A DNA stretch of 39,967 nt from Microbacteriaceae bacterium (GCA_003852775.1 RDDZ01000021.1:1-39967), one strand, 5' to 3'; counted from the first letter of the stretch, positions 26,542 through 37,088 are shown. Notes: generated from the letters alone by a model not told the origin. A program made the numbers and translations.

Positions 26542-28104
26542 GTGAGCTCACGGATCCCTCCGATCCTCCGGCCCGAGCATCCCACCCCGCGTCCGCTCGC
26601 GACGCTCGTGCAGGAGTTCGGGCTCGAGCATCGGGGCGACCTGGACGGGGTGGAGGTCACGGGAGTGACCCTCTCGACGGGCGACCTGCATCCGGGTGAC
26701 CTGTTCGTCGGCGTGCCGGGCGCGAAGCAGCACGGCGCGGCGTTCGCGGAGCGCGCGGCCGAGGGCGGCGCCGTGGCGGTGCTCACCGACGAGGCGGGCG
26801 TCGAGCTCGCCGCGGGCAGCGGGCTGCCGATCGTGGTCGTCCCGTCCCCGCGGGCCGCGCTCGGCGAGATCGCCGCGTGGGTCTACCGCACGCACGACGA
26901 CCCGCCGCTCATGTTCGCGACGACGGGCACCAACGGCAAGACCTCCACGAGCTACCTCCTCGAGGCCGTGCTGCGCCAGCTCGGCCTCGTCACGGGGCTC
27001 TCGACGACCTCCGAGCGCCACATCGGCGAGCTCTCGGTCGTGAGCCTCCTCACGACCCCCGAGGCGAGCGAGATGCACGCCCTGCTCGCCCGGATGCGCG
27101 AGGCCGGCGTGCGCGCCGTCGCGGTCGAGGTGAGCGCGCAGGCGCTCTCGCGGCACCGCGTCGACGGGCTGGTCTTCGACGTCGCCGGTTTCACCAACCT
27201 GAGCCACGACCACCTCGACGACTACTCCGACATGGAGACGTACTTCCAGGCGAAGCTGCCGCTCTTCACGCCCGAGCACGCGCGCCGCGGCGTCGTCTGC
27301 CTCGACACCGCGTACGGCCGCCGCGTCGTGGAGGGGTCGCGCATCCCGGTCACCACGATCGCGACCGTCGGCCACGCGAGCGACGCCGACGTGGCCTCGG
27401 CGGAATGGCGGGTCGAGATCCTCGACGAGACCGCCGCCTACACCGAGTTCAAGCTCACGGGTCCCGGCGGACGCGAGCTCGTCACGCGCGAGCCGCTCAT
27501 CGGGTGGCACATGGCCGCCAACGCCGCCCTCGCGATCGTCATGCTCGTCGAGGCGGGCTTCGAGCTCGAGGCGATCGGCGCGGCCCTCGAGGCCGACGGC
27601 GGCATCCAGGCCTACCTCCCGGGCCGCACCGAGCGCGTCTCGGGCGACCGCGGGCCGAGCGTCTACGTCGACTTCGGCCACAGCCCCGACGCCTTCGAGA
27701 ACACCCTCGCGGCCGTGCGCAAGTTCACGACGGGACGCACGATCATGGTGTTCGGGGCCGACGGCGACCGCGACGCCACCAAGCGCCACGACATGGCGCG
27801 CGTCGCGGCCGAGGGGTGCGACGTCCTCGTCATCACCGACCACCACCCGCGCTTCGAGGACCCGGTCGCCATCCGCAAGACGCTCCTCGAGGGCGCGGCG
27901 CTCGCGCACAACAAGCCCGAGATCCACGAGGTGAGCCCGCCCGAGCAGGCCATCCGCGTCGCCGTCGGGCTCGCGAAGGAGGGCGACTCCATCCTGTGGG
28001 CCGGACCGGGCCACCAGGACTACCGCGACATCCGGGGCGTGCGCACGCCGTACTCGGCGCGCGACGAGGCCCGCGCCGCGCTCCGCGAGGCGGGCTGGGC
28101 ATGA
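26542..28104 (+). CDS. murE: UDP-MurNAc-tripeptide synthetase MurE
   Basis: This 520-aa Mur ligase adds the third amino acid to UDP-MurNAc-L-Ala/Gly-D-Glu. The P-loop TTGTNGKTSTS, the substrate-binding AVEVSAQALSRHRV, NLSHDHLDDYSDMETYF, and the C-terminal domain YVDFGHSPDAFE and GADGDRDATKR are all present. The specificity motif that reads DNPR in diaminopimelate-type enzymes reads H434-H435-P436-R437 here. That suggests a third residue other than meso-diaminopimelate, as in B-type peptidoglycan of Microbacteriaceae (Lys, Orn, diaminobutyrate or homoserine). GTG 26542 has AGGAGGG about 8 nt upstream. Its TGA overlaps the murF ATG (ATGA). Confidence 0.93.
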   Translation: MSSRIPPILRPEHPTPRPLATLVQEFGLEHRGDLDGVEVTGVTLSTGDLHPGDLFVGVPGAKQHGAAFAERAAEGGAVAVLTDEAGVELAAGSGLPIVVVPSPRAALGEIAAWVYRTHDDPPLMFATTGTNGKTSTSYLLEAVLRQLGLVTGLSTTSERHIGELSVVSLLTTPEASEMHALLARMREAGVRAVAVEVSAQALSRHRVDGLVFDVAGFTNLSHDHLDDYSDMETYFQAKLPLFTPEHARRGVVCLDTAYGRRVVEGSRIPVTTIATVGHASDADVASAEWRVEILDETAAYTEFKLTGPGGRELVTREPLIGWHMAANAALAIVMLVEAGFELEAIGAALEADGGIQAYLPGRTERVSGDRGPSVYVDFGHSPDAFENTLAAVRKFTTGRTIMVFGADGDRDATKRHDMARVAAEGCDVLVITDHHPRFEDPVAIRKTLLEGAALAHNKPEIHEVSPPEQAIRVAVGLAKEGDSILWAGPGHQDYRDIRGVRTPYSARDEARAALREAGWA

Positions 28105-29516
28105 TCGCCCTGACCCTCGAGGAGCTCGCGCGCGTCCTCGACGGCGAGCTCGTGCTCCCGGACGGCGTCTCCGCGGAGACGGTCGTCTCGGGATCCGTCG
28201 AGACCGACTCGCGTCGCGTGACCGACGGCTCGATCTTCTTCGCGCTCCCGGGCGAGCAGACCGACGGGCATCTCTTCGCGCCCGCCGCGGTCGACAACGG
28301 GGCGGCGCTCGTCGTGAGCCGCGAGGACCTCGGCCTCGCCGTGCCGCAGCTCGTCGTCGCCGACGGCTACGCGGCCCTCGCGGCGCTCGCCCACGAGGTC
28401 GTCGAGCGCGTGCGCTCCCGCGGCCGGCTGAAGGTGATCGGCATCACGGGCTCCAACGGCAAGACCACGACGAAGAACCTGCTGCGCGCGATCCTCGAGG
28501 CCGAGGGTCCCACCGTCGCGCCGCAGGGCTCCTTCAACAACCACGTGGGCGCGCCCATCACGATGCTCCGCATCGACGAGGACACGCGCTACCTCGTCGC
28601 CGAGATGGGCGCGGGCGCCCCCGGCGACATCGCGCGCCTCGTGCGGATCGCGCGCCCGGACGTCGCGGTCGTCCTCAAGGTCGGCCTCGCCCACGCGGGG
28701 GAGTTCGGCGGCATCGAGGCGACGGAGGCCGCCAAGTCCGAGATGGTCACCGAGCTGCTGCCGGAGGACGTCGCGGTGCTCAACGTCGACGACGAGCGCG
28801 TCGCGCGCATGGCGGGCCGGACGGCCGCCCGCGTCGTCGGCTTCGGCCTGTCGCAGAGCGCGGAGGTGCGTGCCGAGGACGTCGAGACGAGCGTGCGCGG
28901 CACCGCGTTCACCCTCGTCGCCGACGGCGGGCGGCGACGGGTGCAGCTGCGCATCCTGGGCGAGCACCACGTCATGAACGCCCTCGCCGCGCTCACCGTC
29001 GCGCGCGAGCTCGGCGTCGACCTCGACCGCGCGATCACGGCCCTCGCCGCCGTGCCGCGCGCCGAGCGCTGGCGCATGGAGCTGTTCCGGCGCGACGACG
29101 ACGTCGTCGTCATCAACGACGCCTACAACGCGAGCCCCGACTCGACGGCCGCCGCCCTCAAGACCCTCGCGCAGCTCGGTCGCGACGAGGGGCGCCGCAC
29201 GGTCGCCGTGCTCGGCGAGATGGCGGAGCTCGGCCCGTTCGCGCAGGAGGAGCACGACCGCATCGGGCGTCTCGTCGTGCGCCTCGACATCCGCCAGCTC
29301 GTCGTCGTGGGCGACGGCGCGCGCCACATCCACGCCGCCGCGGGCCTCGAGGGCTCGTGGGACGGGGAGTCGATGCTCGTGCCCGGCCAGGACGCGGCCT
29401 ACGATGTGCTGCGTGAGCAGTTGCGCCCCGGTGACATCGTGCTCGTGAAGTCGTCGAACTCCGCGGGACTGAGACTGCTCGGCGACCGCCTCGCGGGAGT
29501 GGGGGAGAGCACGTGA
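28101..29516 (+). CDS. murF: UDP-MurNAc-tripeptide--D-Ala-D-Ala ligase MurF
   Basis: This 471-aa Mur ligase adds D-Ala-D-Ala to form the UDP-MurNAc-pentapeptide. Visible motifs are [23 protein letters not shown] in the N-terminal domain, the P-loop [47 protein letters not shown] and [11 protein letters not shown] in the C-terminal domain. It is overlapped on both sides (ATGA with murE, GTGA with mraY), indicating strong translational coupling. The length is usual. Confidence 0.96.
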   Translation: MIALTLEELARVLDGELVLPDGVSAETVVSGSVETDSRRVTDGSIFFALPGEQTDGHLFAPAAVDNGAALVVSREDLGLAVPQLVVADGYAALAALAHEVVERVRSRGRLKVIGITGSNGKTTTKNLLRAILEAEGPTVAPQGSFNNHVGAPITMLRIDEDTRYLVAEMGAGAPGDIARLVRIARPDVAVVLKVGLAHAGEFGGIEATEAAKSEMVTELLPEDVAVLNVDDERVARMAGRTAARVVGFGLSQSAEVRAEDVETSVRGTAFTLVADGGRRRVQLRILGEHHVMNALAALTVARELGVDLDRAITALAAVPRAERWRMELFRRDDDVVVINDAYNASPDSTAAALKTLAQLGRDEGRRTVAVLGEMAELGPFAQEEHDRIGRLVVRLDIRQLVVVGDGARHIHAAAGLEGSWDGESMLVPGQDAAYDVLREQLRPGDIVLVKSSNSAGLRLLGDRLAGVGEST

Positions 29517-30625
29517 TCGTCCTCCTCACCGCCGCGTCCTTCTCGCTCGTCTTCACGCTCCTGACGACGCCGCTCTGGATCCGCCTCTTCAAGAAGCTCG
29601 GCTGGGGCCAGTTCATCCGCGATGACGGCCCGGAGTCGCACCACATGAAGCGCGGCACGCCCACGATGGGCGGTATCGTCTTCATCCTCGGCACCGTGCT
29701 CGGCTACCTCTTCGGGCACCTCGTGTGGGAGGTGCCGTGGACGGGCGTCGGCGCGCTCGTGCTCGGGATGATGGTGGGCCTCGGCCTCGTCGGCTTCGTC
29801 GACGACTTCCTCAAGACCCGCAAGCAGCGCAGCCTCGGGCTCGGCGGCTGGTCGAAGGTGCTCGGTCAGGCGATCGTCGCGACCGTCTTCGCCGTCCTCG
29901 CGCTCAACTTCCCGGACGAGAACGGTCTCACCCCGGCCTCGACGCTCATCTCGGCGGTGCGCGACATCCCGTGGCTCGACCTCTTCGCCTTCGGGCCGGT
30001 CGTCGGCATCATCCTGTTCCTGCTGTGGGTCAACATCATCAGCATCTCGGCGTCGAACGGCGTCAACGTCTCGGACGGCCTCGACGGCCTCGCGACGGGC
30101 GCGTCGATGTTCGCGATCTCGGCCTACATCTTCATCGGCTTCTGGCAGTTCAACCAGTCGTGCTTCAACCCGAACCTCGACCTGGACGTGCAGTACAAGT
30201 GCTACGAGGTGCGCGACCCGATCGACCTCGCGGTCGTCGCCGCGGCGATCGCGGGAAGCCTCGTGGGCTTCCTGTGGTGGAACACCTCGCCCGCCCAGCT
30301 CTTCATGGGCGACACGGGCTCGCTCGCGCTCGGAGGCGCCCTCGCGGCCCTCGCGATCCTCAGCCGCACCGAGCTCCTGCTCGTCATGATCGGCGGCCTG
30401 TTCATCATCACGACCGGATCGGTCATCCTGCAGCGGGCCTACTTCAAGGTCACCAAGTGGAGGTACGGGCAGGGCAGACGCGTCTTCCTCATGAGCCCGC
30501 TCCATCACCACTTCGAGCTCAAGGGCTGGGCCGAGATCACGGTCGTCGTGCGCTTCTGGCTCATCGGCGCCCTGTGCGTCGCGGCGGGCGTGGGCACCTT
30601 CTACCTCGAATGGGCGGTCCGCTGA
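29513..30625 (+). CDS. mraY: Phospho-MurNAc-pentapeptide transferase MraY
   Basis: This 370-aa polytopic membrane enzyme attaches phospho-MurNAc-pentapeptide to undecaprenyl phosphate, giving lipid I. It has about ten membrane segments and the family motifs [54 protein letters not shown] and [12 protein letters not shown], including the catalytic Asp and the HHH cluster. The GTG start forms GTGA with the murF stop. Murymycin/tunicamycin-type target. Its 3' end overlaps murD by 16 bp. Confidence 0.97.
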   Translation: MIVLLTAASFSLVFTLLTTPLWIRLFKKLGWGQFIRDDGPESHHMKRGTPTMGGIVFILGTVLGYLFGHLVWEVPWTGVGALVLGMMVGLGLVGFVDDFLKTRKQRSLGLGGWSKVLGQAIVATVFAVLALNFPDENGLTPASTLISAVRDIPWLDLFAFGPVVGIILFLLWVNIISISASNGVNVSDGLDGLATGASMFAISAYIFIGFWQFNQSCFNPNLDLDVQYKCYEVRDPIDLAVVAAAIAGSLVGFLWWNTSPAQLFMGDTGSLALGGALAALAILSRTELLLVMIGGLFIITTGSVILQRAYFKVTKWRYGQGRRVFLMSPLHHHFELKGWAEITVVVRFWLIGALCVAAGVGTFYLEWAVR

Positions 30626-32172
30626 GCGCGCCGCTCGCGGAGCTGACCAGCTGGCGTGCCGACTGGTCGGGTCTCCGCGTGGCCGTGCTCGGACTCGGGA
30701 TGACCGGGTTCTCGGTCGCCGACACCCTCATGGAGCTCGGCGCGGAGGTGCTCGTCGTCGCGTCGCGGGGGAGCGACGACCACCGCGAGCTCCTGCGCGT
30801 CATCGGCGCGCGCTTCCTGCAGCACCCGGACGACGCGGGCGTCCCCGAGGAGCTCCTCGCCTTCGCCCCCGAGCTCGTCGTCGTGTCGCCGGGCTACCAT
30901 CCCGACCACCCGCTGCTGATGTGGGCGGCGGAGGCCGGCATCCCCGTGTGGGGCGACATCGAGCTCGCGTGGCGTCTGCGCGACAAGGTGCTGCGCCCCG
31001 ACGGGACCCCCATGGACTGGATCCTCGTCACGGGCACCAACGGGAAGACCACGACGACGCAGCTCACGGCGCACATGCTCGTCGAGGGCGGACTGCGCGC
31101 GGCCCCCGCGGGCAACATCGGCATCCCCGTGCTCGACGCCGTGCGGGACCCCTCGGGGTTCGACGTGCTCGTCGTCGAGCTCTCGAGCTACCAGCTGCAC
31201 TGGAGCCACCGGAACGCGGGCGGCGAGCTCGCGCCGCTCGCGGCCGTGTGCCTCAACATCGCCGACGACCACCTCGACTGGCACGGATCGCGCGAGGCCT
31301 ACGTGGCCGCGAAGGGCCGCGTCTACGAGAACACGCGCGTCGCGTGCGTCTACAACCTCGCAGACGACGCGACGATGCACCTCGTCGAGGACGCCGAGGT
31401 GCAGGAGGGGTGCCGTGCGATCGGCTTCGGGGTCGGTGTTCCCGGACCGAGCTCGCTCGGCGTCATCAAGGGCATCCTCGTGGATCGCGCGTTCCTCGAC
31501 GACCGGCGCAACTCCGCCCTCGAGCTGACGACGCTCGAGCAGCTCGCGGCCTCGGGGCTCGCGGCGCCGCACTCCGTGCAGAACGTCCTCGCGGCGGCAG
31601 CCCTCGCGCGTGCCGCGGGGGTCGCACCCGACCGCATCCGGTCCGCCGTCGCCGGGTTCCGGATGGATGCGCACCGCACCGAGGTCGTCGCGGTCGCCGA
31701 CGGCGTCGTCTGGATGGACGACTCGAAGGCCACCAACGCTCATGCCGCCGACGCGTCGCTCCGCGCGGCCGAGAGCGTCGTGTGGATCGCGGGCGGGCTG
31801 CTCAAGGGCGTCGACCCCGCGCCGCTCGTGGAGCGTCACGCCGCGCGGCTGCGCGCCGCCGTGCTCATCGGCGTCGACCGCGACGTGCTGCGCGCCGCGT
31901 TCGAGCGACACGCGCCGCACGTGCGGGTACTCGAGGTGGACCGAACGGAGACTGGGGAGGTGATGCCCGCCGCGGTCAGCGCGGCCGCATCCGTCGCCCT
32001 CCCGGGCGACGTGGTGCTGCTCGCCCCGGCGGCGGCGTCCATGGACCAGTTCACGGATTACGCGGACCGCGGCAGGCGGTTCGCCGAGGCGGTGCGGGAG
32101 CACCTGGGGAAGGCGGCGCGTGACGACGACCAGACCCCCGGGACGCCGGAGCCCGGCGGCCCCCGACCCTGA
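30610..32172 (+). CDS. murD: UDP-MurNAc-L-Ala--D-Glu ligase MurD
   Basis: This 520-aa Mur ligase adds D-Glu to UDP-MurNAc-L-Ala. The N-terminal Rossmann part [17 protein letters not shown] is followed by the P-loop [13 protein letters not shown], the aminoacyl site [10 protein letters not shown] and [12 protein letters not shown], and the C-terminal [20 protein letters not shown] 30610 lies inside the mraY end (16-bp overlap). The end overlaps ftsW by 53 bp, unusually long. The protein is longer than typical (about 450 aa), partly because of N-terminal and C-terminal extensions; the C-terminal Pro/Gly/Arg tail is encoded in the overlap. Confidence 0.95.
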   Translation: MGGPLSAPLAELTSWRADWSGLRVAVLGLGMTGFSVADTLMELGAEVLVVASRGSDDHRELLRVIGARFLQHPDDAGVPEELLAFAPELVVVSPGYHPDHPLLMWAAEAGIPVWGDIELAWRLRDKVLRPDGTPMDWILVTGTNGKTTTTQLTAHMLVEGGLRAAPAGNIGIPVLDAVRDPSGFDVLVVELSSYQLHWSHRNAGGELAPLAAVCLNIADDHLDWHGSREAYVAAKGRVYENTRVACVYNLADDATMHLVEDAEVQEGCRAIGFGVGVPGPSSLGVIKGILVDRAFLDDRRNSALELTTLEQLAASGLAAPHSVQNVLAAAALARAAGVAPDRIRSAVAGFRMDAHRTEVVAVADGVVWMDDSKATNAHAADASLRAAESVVWIAGGLLKGVDPAPLVERHAARLRAAVLIGVDRDVLRAAFERHAPHVRVLEVDRTETGEVMPAAVSAAASVALPGDVVLLAPAAASMDQFTDYADRGRRFAEAVREHLGKAARDDDQTPGTPEPGGPRP

Positions 32173-33382
32173 CCCCGGGGCCGCCCGCACCCAGCCGCAG
32201 GGGCGCTCCGCCGTCGTCGGCGTGCGCCGCATCTTCTCGGCCGAGACGCCCGAGTACTTCCTGCTGCTCGGCACGACGGTCTTCCTCGTCGCGTTCGGGC
32301 TCGTCATGGTGCTCTCGTCATCGTCGATCGAGTCGTGGGTGTCCGACAACGACTTCTTCGCGCGCACGACGCGCCAGGCGGTGCTCGCCGCGATCGGCAT
32401 CCCGCTCATGCTCATCGCCTCGCGTGCGCCCGCCATCTTCTGGAAGCGCTGGGCGTGGCACCTCATGCTCGGCGCGCTCGCGCTCCAGGTGCTCGTCGTC
32501 GCGATCGGCTCGGGCGGCTACAACAACAACTGGCTGAGCGTCGGCGGCTTCTCGTTCCAGCCGTCCGAGTTCATCAAGCTCGGCTTCGTCATCTGGCTCG
32601 GCCTCATCGTCAGCCGCAAGGTCGACGTCATCAACGCGTGGCGCACGAACGAGTGGAAGCAGTACGTCCTGCCGATCGTCCCCGTCGCGGGGGGCGGTCT
32701 CGCTCTCGTCATGCTCGGCAACGACCTCGGCACGACCGTCATCCTCACGGCGATGGTGCTCGGCGCCCTCTTCTTCGGCGGGGTGCGGCTGCGGATCATC
32801 GGCGTCATCACGACGCTCCTCGCGGTCGGCGCGTTCGTGGCCATCCGGATCAGCGACTCGCGCAGCGACCGCATCGACGCGTGGCTCACGGGCTGCCTCG
32901 AGGGCGACCCGCAGCTCATCGGCCGGTTCTGCTACCAGCCGCTCCACGGCTGGCAGGCGCTCGCCAACGGCGGCGTGTTCGGGCTGGGCCTCGGGAACTC
33001 GGAGTCGAAGTGGAACTGGCTCCCGGAGGCCGAGACCGACTTCATCTTCGCCGTCATCGGAGAGGAGCTCGGCCTCGTGGGCGCGCTCCTCGTCGTGGCG
33101 CTCTTCATGCTCCTCGCGGTGTGCTTCGTGCGGATCATCCGTCGACAGGTCGACCCGTTCGCGCGACTCGCGACGAGCATCGCGATGGTCTGGATCATCG
33201 GCCAGGCGATCGTCAACATCGCCGTCGTGCTCGGGCTGCTGCCCGTGCTCGGCGTGCCCCTGCCGTTCATCTCCGCCGGGGGCTCGTCGCTCGTGACGAC
33301 GCTCGCCGCGGTGGGCGTCGTGCTGTCGTTCGCCCGCCGCGACCCGCGCGGCTCGACCGCCCCCGGTAGCGTGCTGTCGTGA
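32120..33382 (+). CDS. ftsW: Septal peptidoglycan glycosyltransferase FtsW
   Basis: This 420-aa SEDS polymerase makes septal glycan with FtsI. A Pro/Arg-rich cytosolic N-terminus (1-40) precedes about ten membrane segments. SEDS motifs: NNNWLSVGGFSFQPSEFIKL, LGNDLGTTVI with the conserved Asp region, NSESKWNWLPEAETDFIFAVIGEELG and PLPFISAGGSS. GTG 32120 lies inside murD with GGGGAAGG upstream. The stop codon overlaps the murG GTG (GTGA). Confidence 0.96.
   Translation: MTTTRPPGRRSPAAPDPDPGAARTQPQGRSAVVGVRRIFSAETPEYFLLLGTTVFLVAFGLVMVLSSSSIESWVSDNDFFARTTRQAVLAAIGIPLMLIASRAPAIFWKRWAWHLMLGALALQVLVVAIGSGGYNNNWLSVGGFSFQPSEFIKLGFVIWLGLIVSRKVDVINAWRTNEWKQYVLPIVPVAGGGLALVMLGNDLGTTVILTAMVLGALFFGGVRLRIIGVITTLLAVGAFVAIRISDSRSDRIDAWLTGCLEGDPQLIGRFCYQPLHGWQALANGGVFGLGLGNSESKWNWLPEAETDFIFAVIGEELGLVGALLVVALFMLLAVCFVRIIRRQVDPFARLATSIAMVWIIGQAIVNIAVVLGLLPVLGVPLPFISAGGSSLVTTLAAVGVVLSFARRDPRGSTAPGSVLS
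33367..33372 (+). promoter_or_regulatory. Candidate -10 (TAGCGT) for murG inside ftsW end
   Basis: TAGCGT is followed by exactly 6 nt and the murG GTG. This spacing equals that of the other leaderless candidates in the window. Confidence 0.35.
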
Positions 33383-34488
33383 CCGTCTACCTCATGGCGG
33401 GCGGCGGAACCGCCGGCCACGTCAACCCCCTGCTCGCGACCGCCGACCGTCTCCGCGAGCGCGAGCCCGATGCCGAGGTGCTCGTGCTCGGCACCGCCGA
33501 GGGCCTCGAGGCGCGTCTCGTGCCGCAGCGCGGCTACGAGCTCGTCACGGTCGCGCGGCTCCCGTTCCCGCGCCGCCCGAACGCGGACGCGCTCCGCTTC
33601 CCGAAGCGCTGGCGCGCGACGGTCGAGGACGTCGAGCGCATCCTGCGCGAGCGCCACGTGGAAGCCGTCGTGGGCTTCGGCGGCTACGTCTCTGCGCCCG
33701 CGTACGCCGCCGCGCACCGCGCCGGGCTGCCGCTCGTCATCCACGAGGCGAACGCCCGGCCGGGCATCGCCAACCGCTACGGCGCCCTCCGCACGCGGTA
33801 CGTCGCGACCGTCTTCCCGGGCACGCGCCTGCGCCACGGCCGTGCGCTGGGGCTCCCGCTCCGCCGCGAGATCGAGACGCTCGACCGCTTCGCCGTGCGG
33901 CCACAGGCCCTCGCCGAGCTCGGGCTCGCCGAGGGCAGGCCGACGCTGATCGTCACGGGCGGCTCGCTCGGCGCCCGTCGGCTCAACGAGGGCGTCTCGG
34001 CGGCCGTCGACGCGATCCTCGCGGCGGGCTGGCAGGTGCTCCACATCACGGGGGACCGCGCCCCGGTCGAGGACCCGGGTCTCGACGGCTACCGGCTCCT
34101 GACCTACTGCGACCGCATGGACCTCGCACTCGCCGCCGCCGACCTGGCGATCTCGCGCGCCGGCTCCGCAACCGTGAGCGAGCTGGCCGCCCTCGGCATC
34201 CCCGCCGTCTTCGTGCCGTACGCCGTCGGCAACGGCGAGCAGGCGCTCAACGCGCGAGGCGCCGTGGACGCGGGCGGTGCGCTCATCGTCGCGGACGCCG
34301 ACTTCGACGCCGAGTGGGTGCGTGGTCCCCTCCAGCGCCTGCTCGAGGATCCCGCGCTCGTCGCCGAGATGGCGGCGCGCATGGCCGAGACCGGGCGACG
34401 CGACGGCGCGGACCGCCTCGTCGACCTCATCCAGGAGGCGGTGCGCGAACGCGGGGCCGCGTCGGCGGCACCCGGAGCGGACGGGTAG
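33379..34488 (+). CDS. murG: UDP-GlcNAc:lipid I GlcNAc transferase MurG
   Basis: This 369-aa peripheral-membrane GT-B glycosyltransferase converts lipid I to lipid II. Motifs are [15 protein letters not shown] at the N-terminus, [42 protein letters not shown], and the donor site [28 protein letters not shown] overlap with ftsW. Its TAG stop begins a TAGCGT -10-like box in front of murC. Confidence 0.96.
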   Translation: MTVYLMAGGGTAGHVNPLLATADRLREREPDAEVLVLGTAEGLEARLVPQRGYELVTVARLPFPRRPNADALRFPKRWRATVEDVERILRERHVEAVVGFGGYVSAPAYAAAHRAGLPLVIHEANARPGIANRYGALRTRYVATVFPGTRLRHGRALGLPLRREIETLDRFAVRPQALAELGLAEGRPTLIVTGGSLGARRLNEGVSAAVDAILAAGWQVLHITGDRAPVEDPGLDGYRLLTYCDRMDLALAAADLAISRAGSATVSELAALGIPAVFVPYAVGNGEQALNARGAVDAGGALIVADADFDAEWVRGPLQRLLEDPALVAEMAARMAETGRRDGADRLVDLIQEAVRERGAASAAPGADG

Positions 34489-34491
34489 CGT
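34486..34491 (+). promoter_or_regulatory. Candidate -10 (TAGCGT) for murC formed by murG stop
   Basis: The murG TAG and the next three bases make TAGCGT, 7 nt before the murC ATG. The intervening GAGAGG could alternatively be a weak ribosome-binding site, so this is not certain. Confidence 0.35.
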
Positions 34492-34498
34492 TGAGAGG

Positions 34499-35896
34499 AT
34501 GATCAAGCCCGACCTCGACCAGGAGCTCCCCGACGACCTCGGCGCCGTCCACTTCGTGGGCATCGGCGGCTCGGGTATGAGCGGTATCGCCCGGCTGCTG
34601 CTGGAGGCGGGGCACCGCGTGACCGGGTCCGACGTGCGCGAGTCGGATGCGGTGGCGGACCTCCGCGCGGCCGGTGCGTCGATCGCGATCGGTCACGACG
34701 CCGCGAACGTCGGCGACGCCGACACGGTCGTCGTGACGGGCGCCCTCTGGCAGGACAACCCCGAGTACCAGCGCGCCCTCGCGGAAGGCATCCCCGTGCT
34801 GCACCGCTCGCTCGCGCTCGACTGGCTCATCCGCGGCCACCGCGTCGTCTCGGTCGCGGGCGCTCACGGCAAGAGCACCTCGACGGGCATGATCGTGACC
34901 GCTCTGCGCGAGATCGGCGCCGACCCCGGCTTCGTCAACGGCGGCGTCATCGCGAACTACGGTCGCAGCTCGGCCTACGGCTCCGACGACCTGTTCGTCG
35001 TCGAGGCCGACGAGTCGGACGGCTCGTTCCTGCTCTACGACACGGCGGTCGCGCTCATCACGAACGTCGACGCCGACCACCTGGACCACTACGGCACGCA
35101 GGAGGCGTTCGAGGACGCCTTCGTCAGGTTCGCCCAGGAGGCGACCGAGTTCGTCGTCGCGTCGAGCGACGACCCGGGTGCCCTCGCCGTCACCCGCCGA
35201 CTCGAGGGCAAGAGGGTCGTGAGCTTCGGGCTGGCCGACGACGCCGACGTGCGCGTGCACTCGGTCGTCGCGGAGGGACCCGTGGCGTTCTCGATCGCCT
35301 ACGCCGGTCGCGACCTCCCCGTGAGGTTGGCGATCCCCGGCGCCCACAACGCGCTCAACGCGGCGGGCGCCTTCGCGGTGCTCGTCACGCTCGGCCACGA
35401 CCCGGAGGCCGTCGTGCGCGGTCTCGAGGCCTTCGCGGGGACGGGGCGTCGTTTCGAGCTGCACGGCGAGGTGCGCGGCGTGCGCGTGTACGACGACTAC
35501 GCCCACCACCCGACCGAGGTCGAGGCCGCGCTCTCGACGGCCCGCTCGGTCGTCGGCTCCGGCCGGGTCATCGCGATCCACCAGCCGCACCTCTACAGCC
35601 GCACGCGGATGATGGCGGGCGAGTTCGCCGAGGTCTACGAGCGCCTCGCCGATCACACGGTCGTGCTCGACGTCTACGGCGCCCGCGAGGACCCGGAGCC
35701 CGGCGTGACGGGCGCCCTCGTCGCCGATCGCTTCACCGACGCGTCGCGCGTCGACTTCCTGCCCGACTGGCAGGCTGCGGCCGACCGCGTCGCCGAGATC
35801 GCCCGGGAGGGCGACCTCGTCATGACCCTCAGCTGCGGCGACGTCTACCGCATCATCCCGCAGGTGCTCGACGCCCTCGCGGCCGACCGGACGTGA
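34499..35896 (+). CDS. murC: UDP-MurNAc--L-alanine ligase MurC
   Basis: This 465-aa Mur ligase adds the first amino acid (L-Ala, or Gly in some B-type peptidoglycan makers) to UDP-MurNAc. It shows the N-terminal [17 protein letters not shown], the P-loop [13 protein letters not shown] (a Ser replaces the usual Thr after Lys), [21 protein letters not shown] and [16 protein letters not shown] 34499 has a weak GAGAGG upstream and a TAGCGT box 7 nt away. It follows murG by 10 nt. Confidence 0.96.
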   Translation: MIKPDLDQELPDDLGAVHFVGIGGSGMSGIARLLLEAGHRVTGSDVRESDAVADLRAAGASIAIGHDAANVGDADTVVVTGALWQDNPEYQRALAEGIPVLHRSLALDWLIRGHRVVSVAGAHGKSTSTGMIVTALREIGADPGFVNGGVIANYGRSSAYGSDDLFVVEADESDGSFLLYDTAVALITNVDADHLDHYGTQEAFEDAFVRFAQEATEFVVASSDDPGALAVTRRLEGKRVVSFGLADDADVRVHSVVAEGPVAFSIAYAGRDLPVRLAIPGAHNALNAAGAFAVLVTLGHDPEAVVRGLEAFAGTGRRFELHGEVRGVRVYDDYAHHPTEVEAALSTARSVVGSGRVIAIHQPHLYSRTRMMAGEFAEVYERLADHTVVLDVYGAREDPEPGVTGALVADRFTDASRVDFLPDWQAAADRVAEIAREGDLVMTLSCGDVYRIIPQVLDALAADRT

Positions 35897-35909
35897 CCGG
35901 GCGGGACGG

Positions 35910-36950
35910 ATGAGGCGCCCCGAGGGGTTCGACGAGCCGGCCCGTCCTGAGGAGCCGACGCCGGCATCCGAGCGAGCGCGCGCGCCGCGCCTCCCGCGGC
36001 GGCCGGCGCGCACGGAGCGCGCGTCGACGGAGGCGAGCGCCGACGCGACGCGCGCCACGAAGCCCGGTCGACGGTCCCCGGCCCCGCGGCTCCGCGCGGA
36101 TGCCGAGATCCCGGACGCCGCAGCCCGCCCCGCGTCGGCCCGCCCGCCCCGACGGCTGCGCCGCGCCTCCGCGAGCCGTGTCGCCGAGGCGGAGCTGCGC
36201 GCCGCCGAGCGCGCGCGCAAGCGGGCGGAGAAGCGCGAGCTCCGTCGGTTCACCCGTCGCGTACGCCGCCGCCGGATCGCCTGGGCCGTCGGGCTCGGCC
36301 TCGTCGCGTCTCTCATCGGGAGCAGCCTCGCGGCCGTCTTCTCGCCCCTGCTCGCGCTGCGCGACATCCGCGTCGAGGGGACGACGAGCCTCGATCCGGC
36401 GCAGATCGTCGACGCCGTCGACGACCAGCTCGGCACGCCGCTCGCGCTGCTCGACGAGGGGCGGCTGCGGGAGCAGCTCGGGCAGTTCACGCTCATCCGC
36501 AGCTACTCGACCGAGATCCTCCCGCCCGGCACGCTCATCATCCACATCGTCGAGCGCTCGCCCGTCGGGGCGATCGTGCGCGGCAACGCGTTCGACATCG
36601 TCGACGCGGCGGGCGTCGTGCTCGCCTCGAGCGCCGCACGGCCCGAGGGGCTCCCGCTCATCGTCGTGGAGGCCGCGGATCCGGAGAGCCCCGCGTTCCG
36701 CTCGGTCGCGGAGGTCCTCCTCGTGCTGCCCGCCTCGGTGCGCGACCAGCTCGACTCCATCGCGGCGACGACACGCGACGACGTGACGCTCACGCTCGCG
36801 GGCTCGACGCAGCGCGTCGTGTGGGGGAGCGCGGACGATTCCGAGCACAAGGCGCGGGTGCTCGCGGCCCTCGTCGCGATCCACGGGGGTTCGGGTCCGG
36901 GCACCTACGACGTGTCCGCTCCGGGCACCGCGGTCTTCAACGCCGGCTGA
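35910..36950 (+). CDS. ftsQ: Cell division protein FtsQ
   Basis: This 346-aa bitopic membrane protein has a long, Arg/Pro/Ala-rich cytosolic N-terminus (about 120 aa), a single span ([28 protein letters not shown], near 122-149), and an extracellular POTRA domain starting [21 protein letters not shown] with the FtsQ beta region [14 protein letters not shown]. It recruits FtsL and DivIC. It starts 13 nt after murC. The long basic cytosolic tail is typical of actinobacteria. Confidence 0.93.
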   Translation: MRRPEGFDEPARPEEPTPASERARAPRLPRRPARTERASTEASADATRATKPGRRSPAPRLRADAEIPDAAARPASARPPRRLRRASASRVAEAELRAAERARKRAEKRELRRFTRRVRRRRIAWAVGLGLVASLIGSSLAAVFSPLLALRDIRVEGTTSLDPAQIVDAVDDQLGTPLALLDEGRLREQLGQFTLIRSYSTEILPPGTLIIHIVERSPVGAIVRGNAFDIVDAAGVVLASSAARPEGLPLIVVEAADPESPAFRSVAEVLLVLPASVRDQLDSIAATTRDDVTLTLAGSTQRVVWGSADDSEHKARVLAALVAIHGGSGPGTYDVSAPGTAVFNAG

Positions 36951-36967
36951 GTCCTGCTCCGTTTCAC

Positions 36968-36995
36968 GACACGCGGGGTGTCGCGCGGAACGCGC
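36968..36995 (+). terminator. Tandem small hairpins after ftsQ
   Basis: GACAC-GCGGG-GTGTC (36968-36982) is directly followed by GCGCG-GAA-CGCGC (36983-36995). Without a T tract they are weak terminator candidates that may separate ftsZ transcription from the upstream operon. Confidence 0.4.
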
Positions 36996-37041
36996 GCCTC
37001 GCCGCGCTTACCGTGAGGGCACACAAGAGTACTGAGAAAGT

Positions 37042-37068
37042 CTCTAAACCTCAAGTAGAGGTTGAGAG
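37042..37068 (+). promoter_or_regulatory. MerR-type operator in ftsZ promoter (probable FtsR site)
   Basis: A dyad of 11-bp arms, CTCTAAACCTC and GAGGTTGAGAG, separated by AAGTA; only one position per arm fails to match. The perfect core is AACCTCAAGTAGAGGTT (37047-37063). It lies 20-47 nt before the ftsZ GTG in a notably AT-rich stretch, where a MerR activator would bind between promoter elements. FtsR of Corynebacterium activates ftsZ and its orthologue is encoded at 1,671. The -35 and -10 are not clearly readable. Confidence 0.68.
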
Positions 37069-37088
37069 TTTTCTCCGGGAGGCCGGAC

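Noticed and set aside
33367-33372. murG -10 as a firm internal promoter
   Set aside because: Kept only as a low-confidence candidate: in compact dcw operons GTGA translational coupling alone explains expression and TANNNT occurs by chance fairly often.
36957-36973. Possible parS site near ftsZ
   Set aside because: Only one half-site (GTTTCACG) matches; the other half of TGTTTCACGTGAAACA is not conserved.
37047-37063. ftsZ dyad as a SoxR box
   Set aside because: CCTCAAGT resembles one SoxR half-site, but the second half is not ACTTGAGG at the required spacing, and no SoxR gene is present.
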